Shown: positions 1-8,109 of the stretch, piece by piece
Layout: every line of letters begins with the position of its first letter
Position numbering within the stretch: position 1 is the stretch's first letter
Assembly (NCBI RefSeq): GCF_002940665.1
Contig: NZ_MIGY01000003.1
Coordinates: 186,001-250,000 of the forward strand
Length of the DNA: 64,000 bases
From: Xanthomonas arboricola
Lineage (GTDB): Bacteria > Pseudomonadota > Gammaproteobacteria > Xanthomonadales > Xanthomonadaceae
Reading direction: 5' to 3'
The notes under the pieces: generated by a model
Told to the model about the DNA's origin: nothing
The model's database searches: none
Seen by the model: only the letters and a program-made list of their open reading frames with translations
Made by a program: the position numbers and the translations under genes

Positions 1-300
1 CTGCACGCTGACGAAGCTGCGCAGGCCGCTGTCGCCACGCTCCAGTTCCTGGCAGATCAATCCGTACGCCACCGCGCCCAGGCCCGCGCCGCCATCGCGG
101 ACCGGCAGACTGGCGCCGAGCAGGCCGAGATCCGCCAGTTCCGGCACCCATTCGCGCGGGAAGCGCCCTGCGTCGAAGGCATCGCCGATCGCCGGGAGTA
201 CCCGCGTATCGGTAAAGCGCGCCACCGCATCCTGGACTGCCCGCTCTTCGTCGGTCAGCAGCCCGCGTACATCGAACAGATCATCGGTGCGCACCGGCAT
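1..300 (-). CDS. gcdH: glutaryl-CoA dehydrogenase, N-terminal 100 residues (partial)
   Basis: The minus-strand reading from the ATG at 300 runs open to the window edge. It begins MPVRTDDLFDVRGLLTDEER and continues through FTDTRVLPAIGDAFDAGRFP and LADLGLLGASLP to a GLGAVAYGLICQELERGDSG segment. This is the N-terminal helical domain of acyl-CoA dehydrogenases. The opening and the ERGDSGLRSFVSVQ stretch match the glutaryl-CoA dehydrogenase branch, an FAD enzyme that oxidatively decarboxylates glutaryl-CoA to crotonyl-CoA in lysine and tryptophan degradation. The start is supported by a GGAG about 13 nt upstream. The FAD and catalytic Glu regions lie outside the window, so another acyl-CoA dehydrogenase remains possible. 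Confidence 0.75.
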   Translation of the reverse strand, partial: MPVRTDDLFDVRGLLTDEERAVQDAVARFTDTRVLPAIGDAFDAGRFPREWVPELADLGLLGASLPVRDGGAGLGAVAYGLICQELERGDSGLRSFVSVQ

Positions 301-402
301 GTCGGCTTCCACTCCAGGAGAAGCGATGATTATCAGCCAGTTGCCGGCCGAACATGGCGGCGAGGTGTTCAACGCGCGGAGGCCGTCCCCAGCGCCTGGA
401 AA

Positions 403-427
403 CGAAAAGAGCCGGCAATGCCGGCTC
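403..427 (-). terminator. Rho-independent terminator of the glycine-zipper gene
   Basis: Read on the minus strand, a GAGCCGGC/GCCGGCTC hairpin (409-427) is followed by a short T-rich run (TTTTCGTT). It lies about 45 nt past the stop codon at 473, so it should end the transcript of the 473-1264 gene. Confidence 0.7.
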
Positions 428-472
428 CTTTCGCGCTAACGCAGCGATCCTGGGCGGATCGCCGCAAGTGAC

Positions 473-1264
473 TTACTGGCGCGTGCTGCCCGCATCCACA
501 CGAACGCTCCTGTCGCCAGCCGTCGAAGCGGTCTGGGTCACCAGCTGACCGTCCACCACCGGCAGGCGATCGCTGGCCGGCTTGTCGTTCATGCGCACGG
601 TCTTCTCGAAACCGTCGTAGCGGTAGGTCACGTCGTAGGCCACCACGTTGTCGGCATCGCCAAGCGAGATGCGCTCGCCCGGCTTGCTGTCCATGCGCAT
701 GGTGCCGGTGGTGCCGTCGGCATTGCGGTAGGTCACGTCGTAGCCGACCACGCGCGAGGACTGCGAATTGGCATTTTCGGTGTGGCACTGGCGCTCGGTG
801 CGATCCACCACGCGGCCGCCGACATGATTGCGGTCCACACGGTTACCGACCATGCCGCCACCGACCGCACCGGCCACGGTGGCCAGCTTGCGCCCGTTGC
901 CGCCGCCGACCTGGTTGCCGAGCAGACCGCCGATCACCGCACCGGCAACGGTGCCGCCGACGTTGCCATCGCGCTCGGGCAGACGTTCCTGCACCACCAC
1001 GTCGCGGCAGACTTCGCGCGGCGAGGAGCTGGTGGTGGTTTCGCGGATGGCCGCGCTGTTGACGACCTGCGCGTACTGCGGCTCGCGCTCGGTGATCGGT
1101 GCGACCTTGACTACGTCGGCGTATTCCAGACCACGCGGTGCCGGCTCGCCATTGGCGACGAAATCGCCGGACGACGGGCGATTGTTCATGAAGGCGGCAG
1201 TGGCCACGCCTCCGACCAGCAACGCACCCGCAGCGACCAGTATAGTTGTCGTATTGCTCTTCAT
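473..1264 (-). CDS. glycine-zipper 2TM-domain envelope protein
   Basis: The product has 263 aa. An N-terminal signal or anchor segment (TTTILVAAGALLVGGVATAAF, residues ~4-25) precedes a low-complexity region. A glycine-zipper repeat follows at ~125-165 (VGGTVAGAVIGGLLGNQVGGG, then KLATVAGAVGGGMVGNRV). This is the 2TM or Rick_17kDa type hairpin of SlyB-like and 17-kDa surface antigens. The C-terminal ~90 residues hold two similar copies of a YDVTYR motif followed by a GxRI/VRM segment, suggesting a repeated beta-structure facing the periplasm. The start at 1264 was chosen over an upstream ATG at 1330 because it directly precedes the signal segment and has a GGAG 7 nt away. The family is linked to envelope integrity, but the exact role is unknown. 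Confidence 0.8.
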   Translation of the reverse strand: MKSNTTTILVAAGALLVGGVATAAFMNNRPSSGDFVANGEPAPRGLEYADVVKVAPITEREPQYAQVVNSAAIRETTTSSSPREVCRDVVVQERLPERDGNVGGTVAGAVIGGLLGNQVGGGNGRKLATVAGAVGGGMVGNRVDRNHVGGRVVDRTERQCHTENANSQSSRVVGYDVTYRNADGTTGTMRMDSKPGERISLGDADNVVAYDVTYRYDGFEKTVRMNDKPASDRLPVVDGQLVTQTASTAGDRSVRVDAGSTRQ

Positions 1265-1409
1265 GATCCAGCTCCGTGCGGACACGCCGCGTTGTTGACG
1301 GCGTGATTCCAGCACGCGAACCCTGAACAAAAACGCGCTCGCTCATGAACGCCGCAGTTAAGTTCAGCTAGCGGTTATTTCATGCACTTCTAACAGCCGG
1401 AGCATTCGC

Positions 1410-1625
1410 ATGCGCAATCCCGTCACCTCGCGCGCTCTGCAGTGGGCCAGCAAGCTGCGCTACCCCACCTTGTTCAAGCTGGCGGCCGCGTTGTTTCTGG
1501 TCGACCTGGTGATCCCGGATCCGATCCCGTTCCTGGACGAGCTGCTGTTCGGCCTGACCACATTGCTGCTCGCCAACTGGAAGACGCGCAAGGCGCCGCT
1601 GCCTGCCCCGGTCCGCCGCGATTGA
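1410..1625 (+). CDS. small membrane-associated protein, possibly DUF6116 family
   Basis: A 71-aa protein starts MRNPVTSRALQWASKLRYPT. It has one or two hydrophobic stretches (LFKLAAALFLVDLVIPDPIPF and ELLFGLTTLLLAN, residues ~21-55) and a basic tail. Its stop codon overlaps the ATG of the following TatD gene by one base (TGATG), so translation of the two is probably coupled. It resembles short xanthomonad proteins that I recall as DUF6116. The family name is from memory and no function is known to me. Confidence 0.7.
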   Translation: MRNPVTSRALQWASKLRYPTLFKLAAALFLVDLVIPDPIPFLDELLFGLTTLLLANWKTRKAPLPAPVRRD

Positions 1626-2392
1626 TGCAGCTGGTCGATAGCCACTGCCATCTGGACGCCGGCGAGTTCGACCACGACCGCGCCGAGGTGATCGCGCGCG
1701 CGCAGGCAGCCGGTGTCGTGCAACAGGTGATCCCGGCGATCACCGCCGCCAGCTGGCCGGATCTGCGCAGCGTCTGCACCCAGGCACCCGGGTTGCACCC
1801 CGCCTACGGACTGCACCCGATCTTTCTGGATCAGCACCGCCCCGAACATCTGGAGCTGCTGGCCGACTGGATCGAGCGCGAGCGGCCCTGCGCCATCGGC
1901 GAGTGCGGGCTGGACTTCTATCTGGACGGGCTGGACGCGCGCGCACAGCGCGTTTATTTCGACGGACAACTGCAACTGGCCAAGCGCTTCGAGCTGCCGC
2001 TGATCGTGCATGCGCGGCGCGCCACCGAAGAAGTCATCGCCCGCATCAAGGCCGTGGGCGGCCTGCGCGGTGTGGTGCACAGCTTCGCCGGCAGCCCCGA
2101 ACAGGCGCAGCAATTGTGGAAGCTAGATTTCATGATCGGCCTGGGCGGCCCGGTGACCTACCCGCGTGCCAACCGCCTGCGCGGCCTTGCAGCGACGATG
2201 CCGCTGGAGTGGCTGCTGCTGGAAACCGATGCGCCGGATCAGCCCGATGCCAGCATCCGCGGCCAACGCAACGAGCCGGCCTACCTGCGCACGGTGCTGG
2301 ACTGCATCGCACAGCTACGCGGCGAGGCGGCCGAGCACATCGCCGCGCAGACCACCGCCAATGCGCGGCGGTTGTTCGGGTTGCCTGGCTGA
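1625..2392 (+). CDS. TatD family metal-dependent hydrolase
   Basis: The 255-aa protein has the TatD TIM-barrel metal ligands in order: HCH in the opening VDSHCHLD (residues 4-11), GECGLD (Glu), IVHARRA (His), VVHSFAGS (His) and LLETDAPD (Asp). The family comprises Mg/Mn-dependent 3'-5' DNases and related phosphoesterases, such as TatD, YcfH and YjjV of E. coli. Length agrees with the family (250-265 aa). The start overlaps the stop of the upstream small gene by one base, implying an operon. Which TatD paralogue it corresponds to cannot be decided by eye. Confidence 0.9.
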   Translation: MQLVDSHCHLDAGEFDHDRAEVIARAQAAGVVQQVIPAITAASWPDLRSVCTQAPGLHPAYGLHPIFLDQHRPEHLELLADWIERERPCAIGECGLDFYLDGLDARAQRVYFDGQLQLAKRFELPLIVHARRATEEVIARIKAVGGLRGVVHSFAGSPEQAQQLWKLDFMIGLGGPVTYPRANRLRGLAATMPLEWLLLETDAPDQPDASIRGQRNEPAYLRTVLDCIAQLRGEAAEHIAAQTTANARRLFGLPG

Positions 2393-2432
2393 TCGGATTG
2401 CCTGTTGCCACATGACGCAGCGACACGCGCAC

Positions 2433-3263
2433 TCACGCCGCCGAAGCAGCCTCGGCAACAGGCTTGGCAGCAGCCACCTTCGGCTTGAGCAACATCTCCA
2501 GCGCCTTGCCCACCGCGACAAACGCGAAGGTGCCGGTGATATGCGTGGCTGCGCCCAGCCCGGCCCCGCAATCCAGCTTGAGCGTGGCGTCGGCATCCAG
2601 CTGCGGGCGGATGCCGCAGACGCTGCCATCGGCCTGCGGATATTTGACGTTCTCCAGCGAGTACACCGCCGGCACGCCGAAATAGCGCTGCGGATTCTTG
2701 GGGAAGTTGAACTCGCTGCGCAGCTTCTTGCGGATCAGCGCCAGCATCGCGTCGTGTTCGGTGCGCGAGACATCGCGTACTCGCACCAGGGTGGGATCGG
2801 TGCGTCCGCCAGCGGCACCTACGGTGAGCAGCGGCAGCTTGCGTCGGCGGCACCAGGCGATGGTTTCCACTTTCACCCGGAAGCTGTCGCAGGCATCGAT
2901 CACCAGGTCGAACGCATCACCGAGCAGTTGTTCGATATTGCCGGCGGTGAGAAACGCCTCCACCGCATCGGCCTGGATCTCCGGGTTGATCGCCAGGCAG
3001 CGTTCGGCCATCGCGCGCGCCTTGTTGCGTCCGTACTGCCCGGCCAGCGCCGGCAGCTGCCGGTTGGTGTTGGACACGCACAGATCGTCGGCATCGATCA
3101 GGCGGATGTGGCCGACGCCGGTACGCGCCAGCGCCTCGACCACCCACGAGCCCACGCCGCCCATTCCCACCACCGCCACGCGGCAGGCGGCCAGCCGCTC
3201 CACCGTGCCGGCCCCGTACAGCCGGTCGATACCGGCAAAGCGTTCACGCCATTGTGCTCTCAT
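2433..3263 (-). CDS. tcdA: tRNA threonylcarbamoyladenosine dehydratase TcdA
   Basis: This 276-aa E1/ThiF-fold enzyme has the nucleotide-binding glycine motif VAVVGMGGVGSWVVEALART (residues ~29-48), then LIDADDLCVSNTNRQ and a DACDSFRVK segment typical of TcdA/CsdL. TcdA uses ATP to cyclise the threonylcarbamoyl group of t6A37 in ANN-decoding tRNAs, giving ct6A. The C-terminal ~20 residues are Ala/Lys-rich. It converges with the TatD gene, with 40 nt between the stops and no clear terminator there. Length fits the E. coli protein (268 aa). Confidence 0.92.
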   Translation of the reverse strand: MRAQWRERFAGIDRLYGAGTVERLAACRVAVVGMGGVGSWVVEALARTGVGHIRLIDADDLCVSNTNRQLPALAGQYGRNKARAMAERCLAINPEIQADAVEAFLTAGNIEQLLGDAFDLVIDACDSFRVKVETIAWCRRRKLPLLTVGAAGGRTDPTLVRVRDVSRTEHDAMLALIRKKLRSEFNFPKNPQRYFGVPAVYSLENVKYPQADGSVCGIRPQLDADATLKLDCGAGLGAATHITGTFAFVAVGKALEMLLKPKVAAAKPVAEAASAA

Positions 3264-3337
3264 CGGCCTATTTTACGCGCGCCGCTCAGCGCGCGCCCAC
3301 CGACGTATTGATGCCTGCGTCCACCGGAGTTCCGTCC

Positions 3338-3766
3338 ATGCCCGCCCCGCCCACAGAACAATCGCGCGCGTCCCGCTATGCCTTCCTCCTGGTGCTGGGC
3401 ATCCTGATCGGGCTGGTGTGCACGGCGATGGTGGCGCGCGTGCTGCAGGCCAGACGCAATCCGGTGCCGGACAGCCTGATGCAGGTAATGGCTTACCAGC
3501 TACGCGCTCTGCAACCCGATGCCGATGGCGGCTGCAACCCCGCACGAAAGCGAGCGCGACTGCAATCGTTGCACCTGCTGGCCGACGAACTGGAGCCGGC
3601 CTTTCGGGACATCGGCGAAGACCGCCGCTTCGGCGAGCACGCCAGCGACCTGCGCACCGTCCTGGACCAGGCACGGCACACGCCCCCAGCCGATTGCGCC
3701 GCGCTTGCTGCAGTCAGGACCCAGATCAACGACGCCTGCGAGGCCTGCCATCGCGACTTCCGGTGA
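3338..3766 (+). CDS. membrane-anchored c-type cytochrome-like protein (CxxCH at C-terminus)
   Basis: The 142-aa product has an N-terminal hydrophobic segment (YAFLLVLGILIGLVCTAMVA, residues ~15-34). It ends in NDACEACHRDFR, where CEACH is a haem c attachment motif in the position seen in cytochromes c-prime/c556. A four-helix c-prime fold is therefore likely, exported and tethered by the uncleaved or cleaved N-terminal helix. The ATG at 3338 was chosen because of the GGAG 9 nt upstream; longer in-frame starts at 3254 and 3311 lack this. It is divergent from tcdA. Redox partner unknown. Confidence 0.75.
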   Translation: MPAPPTEQSRASRYAFLLVLGILIGLVCTAMVARVLQARRNPVPDSLMQVMAYQLRALQPDADGGCNPARKRARLQSLHLLADELEPAFRDIGEDRRFGEHASDLRTVLDQARHTPPADCAALAAVRTQINDACEACHRDFR

Positions 3767-3933
3767 CCTGGCAGCGCGCCGCTGCATCGATGCGCACGAC
3801 AGTGGTGGTGAACAGGACGCTCGGGTTTCGTTAAGCCTGGAGTGATCCAGTTGGCAGACCGTTCACCCGGACCAACACAGGATGACGTCGCCGCGGCCCT
3901 GACCGCTTTTTCGAACCACCCCGGAGAGACTTC

Positions 3934-4416
3934 ATGAAGACCCGACTGCTCGTCATTGGCCTGGCTGCAACCGCGACACTGGTTGGCTGCGCCACCTCCC
4001 AGCCCCAGTACGGCAGCTATCGCGGCGACCGCGGTTACGACCAGGGCTATTCGCAGCCGCAGGCACGCTGCGTGGATTGCGGCATTGTGACCCGCATCGA
4101 TGAAGTCGGCCCGACCCGCAGCGCTCCCACCGGCACCGGTGCGGTGCTCGGCGGCATCGTCGGCGCAGTGGCCGGGCGCCAGATCTCCAAGGAGACCGGT
4201 GGCAGCAAGGGCAACAAGAATGTCTCGGCCGTAGCCGGTGCCGCCGCCGGCGCACTCGCGGGCAATGCGATCCAGAACAACGTCACCAGCGACAGCTTCG
4301 ATGTGCAGGTGCGCATGGACGACGGCCGTGTCATCGTGGTGAACCAGCGCGATCTGGCCGGCGTGCGCGAAAATGCCTACGTGCGCGTGGTCAACGGCAA
4401 GGTCGTGCTGCGCTGA
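3934..4416 (+). CDS. glycine-zipper 2TM lipoprotein (SlyB/Pcp type)
   Basis: A 160-aa lipoprotein precursor: signal sequence MKTRLLVIGLAATATLVGCA with lipobox LVGC (Cys19), then a Tyr/Gly/Gln-rich linker (RGDRGYDQGYSQPQ). The glycine-zipper hairpin follows (TGAVLGGIVGAVAGRQI and SAVAGAAAGALAGNAIQ, residues ~66-112), ending in a small beta domain (FDVQVRMDDGRVIVVNQ). The arrangement is that of SlyB-like outer-membrane lipoproteins. RBS GGAGAG is 8-10 nt upstream. It shares the fold class, but little else, with the protein at 473-1264. Confidence 0.88.
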   Translation: MKTRLLVIGLAATATLVGCATSQPQYGSYRGDRGYDQGYSQPQARCVDCGIVTRIDEVGPTRSAPTGTGAVLGGIVGAVAGRQISKETGGSKGNKNVSAVAGAAAGALAGNAIQNNVTSDSFDVQVRMDDGRVIVVNQRDLAGVRENAYVRVVNGKVVLR

Positions 4417-4578
4417 TCGGCGCACGCACCAGCAGCGGTCAATAAAAACCGCTGTGCCTGCCGTCAGGCCGGCGCAATCGGTAACCGGAATCGGCATGTA
4501 TCACGCATGCCTTCCAACGCTTCCAGGCCCGCCTGCGACTGCTCGCTACGTTCGATTCGCCAGTGTTGGCGAGATGAC

Positions 4579-4604
4579 AGAAAGGCCCGGCGACGGGCCT
4601 TTCT
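4579..4604. terminator. hairpin terminator between convergent genes
   Basis: Perfect 11-bp arms AGAAAGGCCCG / CGGGCCTTTCT with a 4-nt loop. The T-rich 3' arm is present on both strands, so it can serve both the lipoprotein gene (plus) and the cold-shock gene (minus, stop at 4641). Confidence 0.75.
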
Positions 4605-4640
4605 GCTGTCTGCACGATGGCCCGCCGTGTTGCGCCGCGC

Positions 4641-4856
4641 TCAGACCACCTGCACCGCATCGGCCTGCAGGCCTTTTTGTCCTTGCACGACGGTGAAGCT
4701 GACCTTCTGGCCTTCCTTGAGGCTCTTGAAGCCCTGGATCTGGATCGCACGGAAATGGACGAAGACGTCCTCGCCGTTTTCGCGACTGATGAAGCCAAAG
4801 CCCTTGGCATCGTTGAACCACTTCACGACACCATTCTCGCGTTCGATATTGGACAT
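4641..4856 (-). CDS. cspA: cold-shock protein, CspA family
   Basis: A 71-aa single cold-shock domain begins [20 protein letters not shown]. It has both RNA-binding motifs: KGFGFI (RNP1, residues 18-23) and VFVHF (RNP2, 31-35). The family binds single-stranded RNA and DNA and acts as an RNA chaperone. The reading frame stays open far upstream, but only the ATG at 4856 gives a normal-sized CSP. The mRNA appears to have a long leader (see promoter 5005-5033), as is typical of cspA-type genes. The symbol is family-level; which paralogue it is was not determined. Confidence 0.93.
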   Translation of the reverse strand: MSNIERENGVVKWFNDAKGFGFISRENGEDVFVHFRAIQIQGFKSLKEGQKVSFTVVQGQKGLQADAVQVV

Positions 4857-5004
4857 CTCGACTGACTCCCTACGACACTGTGATGGACTGACGGTGGTGG
4901 CTGTGATTTGCAAGGAGGAAGCGAGGTACAAGGATGTAGCGGATCGAACGATCTGCCGCATCAGGCCACGATTCACGGTGACCGTTGCAAACAGCAGCGC
5001 TGGC

Positions 5005-5033
5005 AACTTAACCCGCGCCAAACGAATTTTCAA
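5005..5033 (-). promoter_or_regulatory. candidate promoter of the cold-shock gene, with ~140-nt 5' UTR
   Basis: On the minus strand TTGAAA (5033-5028) and TAAGTT (5010-5005) are separated by 17 nt, placing the start of transcription near 4998. The leader to the ATG at 4856 would then be about 140 nt. Long structured leaders control cspA-type mRNAs in other bacteria; this one has not been folded here. Confidence 0.4.
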
Positions 5034-5084
5034 GCAAGCCTTGCGCAATTTTGTCAAACCTGAAACGGGATATTTTTAACGATC

Positions 5085-5570
5085 ATGGATACCAACGTCC
5101 TCTATTACATCCTGGCTGGCGTGCTGGTACTGATCGGCCTTGCGGGGGTCGTCCTGCCGGCGCTGCCGGGTCTGCCGCTGGTGTTTGCGGGACTGCTGGT
5201 GGCCGCCTGGGCCGAGGGCTTTGCCCACGTCGGCTGGGTGGCGCTGCTGATTCTGGGCCTGATGACCGCGTTGTCGTTTGCGATCGACTTCTTCGCAACC
5301 GTGTACGGCGCCCAGCGGGTCGGTGCCAGCAAGGCGGCACTGTGGGGCTCGGTGATCGGCTCGGTCGTCGGCATCTTCTTCATGCCGATCGGCTTGTTCG
5401 TCGGCCCGTTCGCCGGCGCGTGGATCGGCGAGTACTGGCAGACCCGCAAGTCCGACCAAGCCACCAAGGTCGGCTTCGGCACCTGGCTGGGCATCGTGTT
5501 CGGCACCGCGACCAAGCTGGCACTTGGCCTGTGCATGTTGGGCGTGTTTGCCATCGCCTGGTTGTTCTAG
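5085..5570 (+). CDS. DUF456 family membrane protein
   Basis: A 161-aa integral membrane protein of about four to five segments (ILAGVLVLIGLAGVVLPALP, LPLVFAGLLVAAWAEGF, VALLILGLMTALSFAIDFF, GSVIGSVVGIFFMPIGLFVG, LGIVFGTATKLALGLCMLG). The GLAGVVLPALPGLPLVFAG opening and the GxxxG-rich FVGPFAGAWIGEY stretch match DUF456, a family of unknown function. It is divergent from the cold-shock gene. The ATG has only a weak Shine-Dalgarno sequence. Confidence 0.82.
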   Translation: MDTNVLYYILAGVLVLIGLAGVVLPALPGLPLVFAGLLVAAWAEGFAHVGWVALLILGLMTALSFAIDFFATVYGAQRVGASKAALWGSVIGSVVGIFFMPIGLFVGPFAGAWIGEYWQTRKSDQATKVGFGTWLGIVFGTATKLALGLCMLGVFAIAWLF

Positions 5571-5810
5571 CGGATTCCAGCGCTCACTGAGGTTGATTGG
5601 GTGGGCTGCCCGGCAGGACGCTGACAGCGCCAAGCACACACTCGGCCGCTGGCGAATGTCGACGTGTCGTCGGCCGGTAACGGTCAGGACGCGGATTGCA
5701 GGGCTCCGCTTGGATGTTATGCCACCGTGTACACACCGCGCATGCAGGCGCGACCGTTAAGCTTCGCATCCGACGCGCCTGCCTGGCGCCTTCATTCGGC
5801 CAGACTGCCC

Positions 5811-6944
5811 ATGTCCAAGCACTGCACTCGTCCCTTGCTACTGATTGCCCTGGCGGCTACGCCGCTGGCGCACGCACAGGAAATCGCCCCTACCCCCGCT
5901 TCGCCGCAGGCCTGCACCTCCGTCACCTCGGATGCGGCCCGGCTGGCGTGCTACGACCAGGCGCTGGGCTATACCCCGCAGGTCACCGCTGAGGCCGATG
6001 CCGCCGCGCAGATCGCCAAGCAGACAGAGTCCAAGCCGCTGGACGAGCGTGCCATCAGCCGTGTCGGCGATTTCTTCCGCGCCGATGGCCAGGATCAGCC
6101 CAAGGCCGAGGCGGTCGCCAATGCCGGCCGCGGCTCGCTGCTGGACCGCCGCTGGGAGCTGGCCAAGGATTCCAAGCTCGGCACCTTCCAGTTGCGCGGC
6201 TACAAGCCGGTCTATCTGTTGCCGGCGTTCTGGACCAGCGACTCCAACCGCACCCCGCAGTCGCCGAATCCGGCCAACTCGGTGTCCACCCCGCAGCAAC
6301 TGGACAGCACCGAACTGAAGTTCCAGCTCAGCTTCAAGACCAAGGTGGTCGAAGATCTGTTCGGCGACAACGGCGACATCTGGATGGGCTACACCCAGAG
6401 TTCGCGCTGGCAGGCCTACAACACCGATGCCTCGCGTCCGTTCCGCGAAACCAATTACGAACCGGAAGCGATGCTGGTGTTCCGCAACAACTACAGCCTG
6501 TTCGGCTGGAAGGGCCGCATGAGCGGCATCAGCATCAACCACATGTCCAACGGCCGCGAAGATCCGCTGTCGCGCTCCTGGAACCGGGTCATTCTCAACA
6601 TCGGGCTGGATCGCGAGAACTGGGCACTGACGCTACGCCCGTGGTTCCGCATCAAGGAAGATCGCGCCGACGACAACAATCCCGATATCGAGGATTACAT
6701 GGGCCGTGGCGACGCCACCCTGGTCTACAACAAGGACGGGCACGAAGTGGCGTTGATCGCGCGGCATTCGTTGCGCGGCGGCGACCGCTCCCACGGCTCG
6801 GTGCAGCTGGATTACGGCTTCCCGATCACCAACCTGCTGCGCGGCCACGTGCAGGTGTTCGACGGCTATGGCGAAAGCCTGATCGACTACAACCACAAGG
6901 CTACCTACATCGGCCTGGGCGTGTCGTTGCTGGAGTGGTTCTAA
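5811..6944 (+). CDS. pldA: outer-membrane phospholipase A (OMPLA)
   Basis: The 377-aa precursor starts MSKHCTRPLLLIALAATPLAHAQ (signal peptide to residue ~23). The OMPLA signature GISINHMSNGRED carries the catalytic His244 and Ser246, with Asn243 directly before His. PldA is a calcium-dependent outer-membrane beta-barrel that hydrolyses phospholipids reaching the outer leaflet. The protein ends LLEWF, with the terminal aromatic residue needed for BAM insertion. A ~110-residue N-terminal periplasmic extension precedes the barrel (ELAKDSKLGTFQLRGYKPVYLLPAFW), longer than in E. coli PldA. The ATG at 5811 is preferred because the frame upstream gives no signal peptide. Confidence 0.92.
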   Translation: MSKHCTRPLLLIALAATPLAHAQEIAPTPASPQACTSVTSDAARLACYDQALGYTPQVTAEADAAAQIAKQTESKPLDERAISRVGDFFRADGQDQPKAEAVANAGRGSLLDRRWELAKDSKLGTFQLRGYKPVYLLPAFWTSDSNRTPQSPNPANSVSTPQQLDSTELKFQLSFKTKVVEDLFGDNGDIWMGYTQSSRWQAYNTDASRPFRETNYEPEAMLVFRNNYSLFGWKGRMSGISINHMSNGREDPLSRSWNRVILNIGLDRENWALTLRPWFRIKEDRADDNNPDIEDYMGRGDATLVYNKDGHEVALIARHSLRGGDRSHGSVQLDYGFPITNLLRGHVQVFDGYGESLIDYNHKATYIGLGVSLLEWF

Positions 6945-6983
6945 TTACATCGCGCCAGCGCATTGAGTAACGTCGAAACCCAT

Positions 6984-7017
6984 AAAAAAGCCGGCATGTG
7001 CGTATGCCGGCTTTTTT
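6984..7017. terminator. bidirectional Rho-independent terminator
   Basis: AAAAAAGCCGGCAT and ATGCCGGCTTTTTT arms around a short loop give a strong GC stem flanked by A and T tracts. It serves pldA (plus) and the glutathione transferase operon (minus). Confidence 0.9.
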
Positions 7018-7086
7018 CGTGGGCTTATAGCCTTGAGCAGCAAAACCTAGCAAGCAGCCCTTGTGGGTCGGTTTTCGCCTTTGGGT

Positions 7087-7722
7087 TCAGGTCCAGTCCG
7101 TCAGGCCTTCGCGGCGATAGGTTTCCTGAAATGCCGGGCGGGCTTTCATTCGCTGCGCATGCGCCTGCAGCGCCGGCCAGGCATCACTGGGCCGGGGCAT
7201 GTTGCGCGACCAACGCATCATCATGGTCAACATGAAATCGGCCGCCGACAGGGTCTGCCCGAGCAGATACGGGCCATTGGCCTGCAGGTGTGCATCGACC
7301 CGCGCCCAGGCCGCCTCCAGTCTGGCGCGCGCCTGGGATTGCGCGGCATCGCCGTGTGCGGCGCCGGCCGGCTCGTCTGGATAGAACCAGGCCCGGTATG
7401 CCGGCTGCAAGGTGTTGGCGCAGAAGAACATCCACTGGTAGTACGCCGCCCGTTCGGGGCTGCCGAGCGGTGGTGCCAGCCCGGCCTGCGGATGCAGGTC
7501 GGCCAGATGCAGCACGATTGCGGCCGCCTCGGTCAGCACGTGTCCGTCGAACACCAGCGTCGGCACCACGCCGGCCGGATTGAGCGCCAGATACTGCGGC
7601 GATTTCTGCTCGGCGCGCTCGAAATCCAGCGGATGCAGTACGTGCGGCACATCGAGTTCGATCAGCAGCCAATGCACGACCAGTGCGGCAGTGCTGGGGG
7701 CGTGGTACAGCGTCGTGGTCAT
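7087..7722 (-). CDS. glutathione S-transferase family protein
   Basis: A 211-aa two-domain GST. The N-terminal thioredoxin-like domain (MTTTLYHAPSTAALVVHWLL...) contains NPAGVVPTLVFDGHVLTEAAA, the cis-Pro and Glu/Ser-type glutathione-binding segment. The C-terminal helical domain carries YLLGQTLSAADFML, the conserved N-capping and hydrophobic-staple region. The start at 7722 has GAAGGAA 8-13 nt upstream. It lies 13 nt after the stop of a short, probably frameshifted gene (7736-7913), so the two form one transcription unit. The substrate is unknown. GST classes cannot be told apart safely by eye. Confidence 0.9.
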   Translation of the reverse strand: MTTTLYHAPSTAALVVHWLLIELDVPHVLHPLDFERAEQKSPQYLALNPAGVVPTLVFDGHVLTEAAAIVLHLADLHPQAGLAPPLGSPERAAYYQWMFFCANTLQPAYRAWFYPDEPAGAAHGDAAQSQARARLEAAWARVDAHLQANGPYLLGQTLSAADFMLTMMMRWSRNMPRPSDAWPALQAHAQRMKARPAFQETYRREGLTDWT

Positions 7723-7735
7723 GCAAATTCCTTCG

Positions 7736-7913
7736 TCAGTTGGTACAGGAACGCAAGCAGGCGAGCTTGTGGGGTTCACAGCGATTGACATCGCTCTGCT
7801 GCGTGCAATCGAACACCTGGGCCATGCAATTGGCCCGCTGCGCCGGTCTTTTGTTGCGCTGCCAAAGGCAGGCCGGCGCACACCAGGACGGCGAGGCAAA
7901 TGAGACGGAGCAT
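7736..7913 (-). pseudogene. small Cys-rich secreted protein gene with an apparent +1 frameshift
   Basis: The minus-strand ATG at 7913 has an excellent RBS (AGGAG, 7-8 nt spacing) and encodes a clean signal peptide, MLRLICLAVLVCAGLPLAAQQ. In that frame translation stops at 7776 after 45 residues of unremarkable sequence. Dropping one A from the AAAA run at 7849-7852 switches to a frame reading RPAQRANCMAQVFDCTQQSD, then a tail with three more Cys, ending at 7736. The result is a 58-aa exported peptide with five Cys in its mature part. The stop sits 13 nt before the GST start. This is either a one-base insertion (pseudogene or sequencing error) or a programmed +1 shift. No family recognised. 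Confidence 0.5.
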
Positions 7914-8068
7914 TCCTGTTCTCCTGAGGGTGCCGGCATGGACGCACCGAGCATAGCCCGTTCCTGTTGGGCCGTCCCGCCACCCTAGGTGAGACACGCA
8001 TGCAGGCGTTTTTTCCAGTACATAGGCAGCGCGTGCGAACGGCGGGCACGCGCAGCGCCCAAACTGAA

Positions 8069-8099
8069 AACGGCGACGCAGTGCAAGTGCGTCGCCGTT
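8069..8099 (-). terminator. fumarase terminator
   Basis: Perfect 12-bp arms (AACGGCGACGCA / TGCGTCGCCGTT) with a 7-nt loop, followed on the minus strand by TTTTCAGTTT. It lies 11 nt past the fumarase stop codon. Confidence 0.85.
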
Positions 8100-8109
8100 C
8101 CAGGGTGAC

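Noticed and set aside
5664..5810. Upstream extension of the phospholipase frame
   Set aside because: No signal peptide or conserved sequence; the ATG at 5811 is followed directly by a signal peptide.
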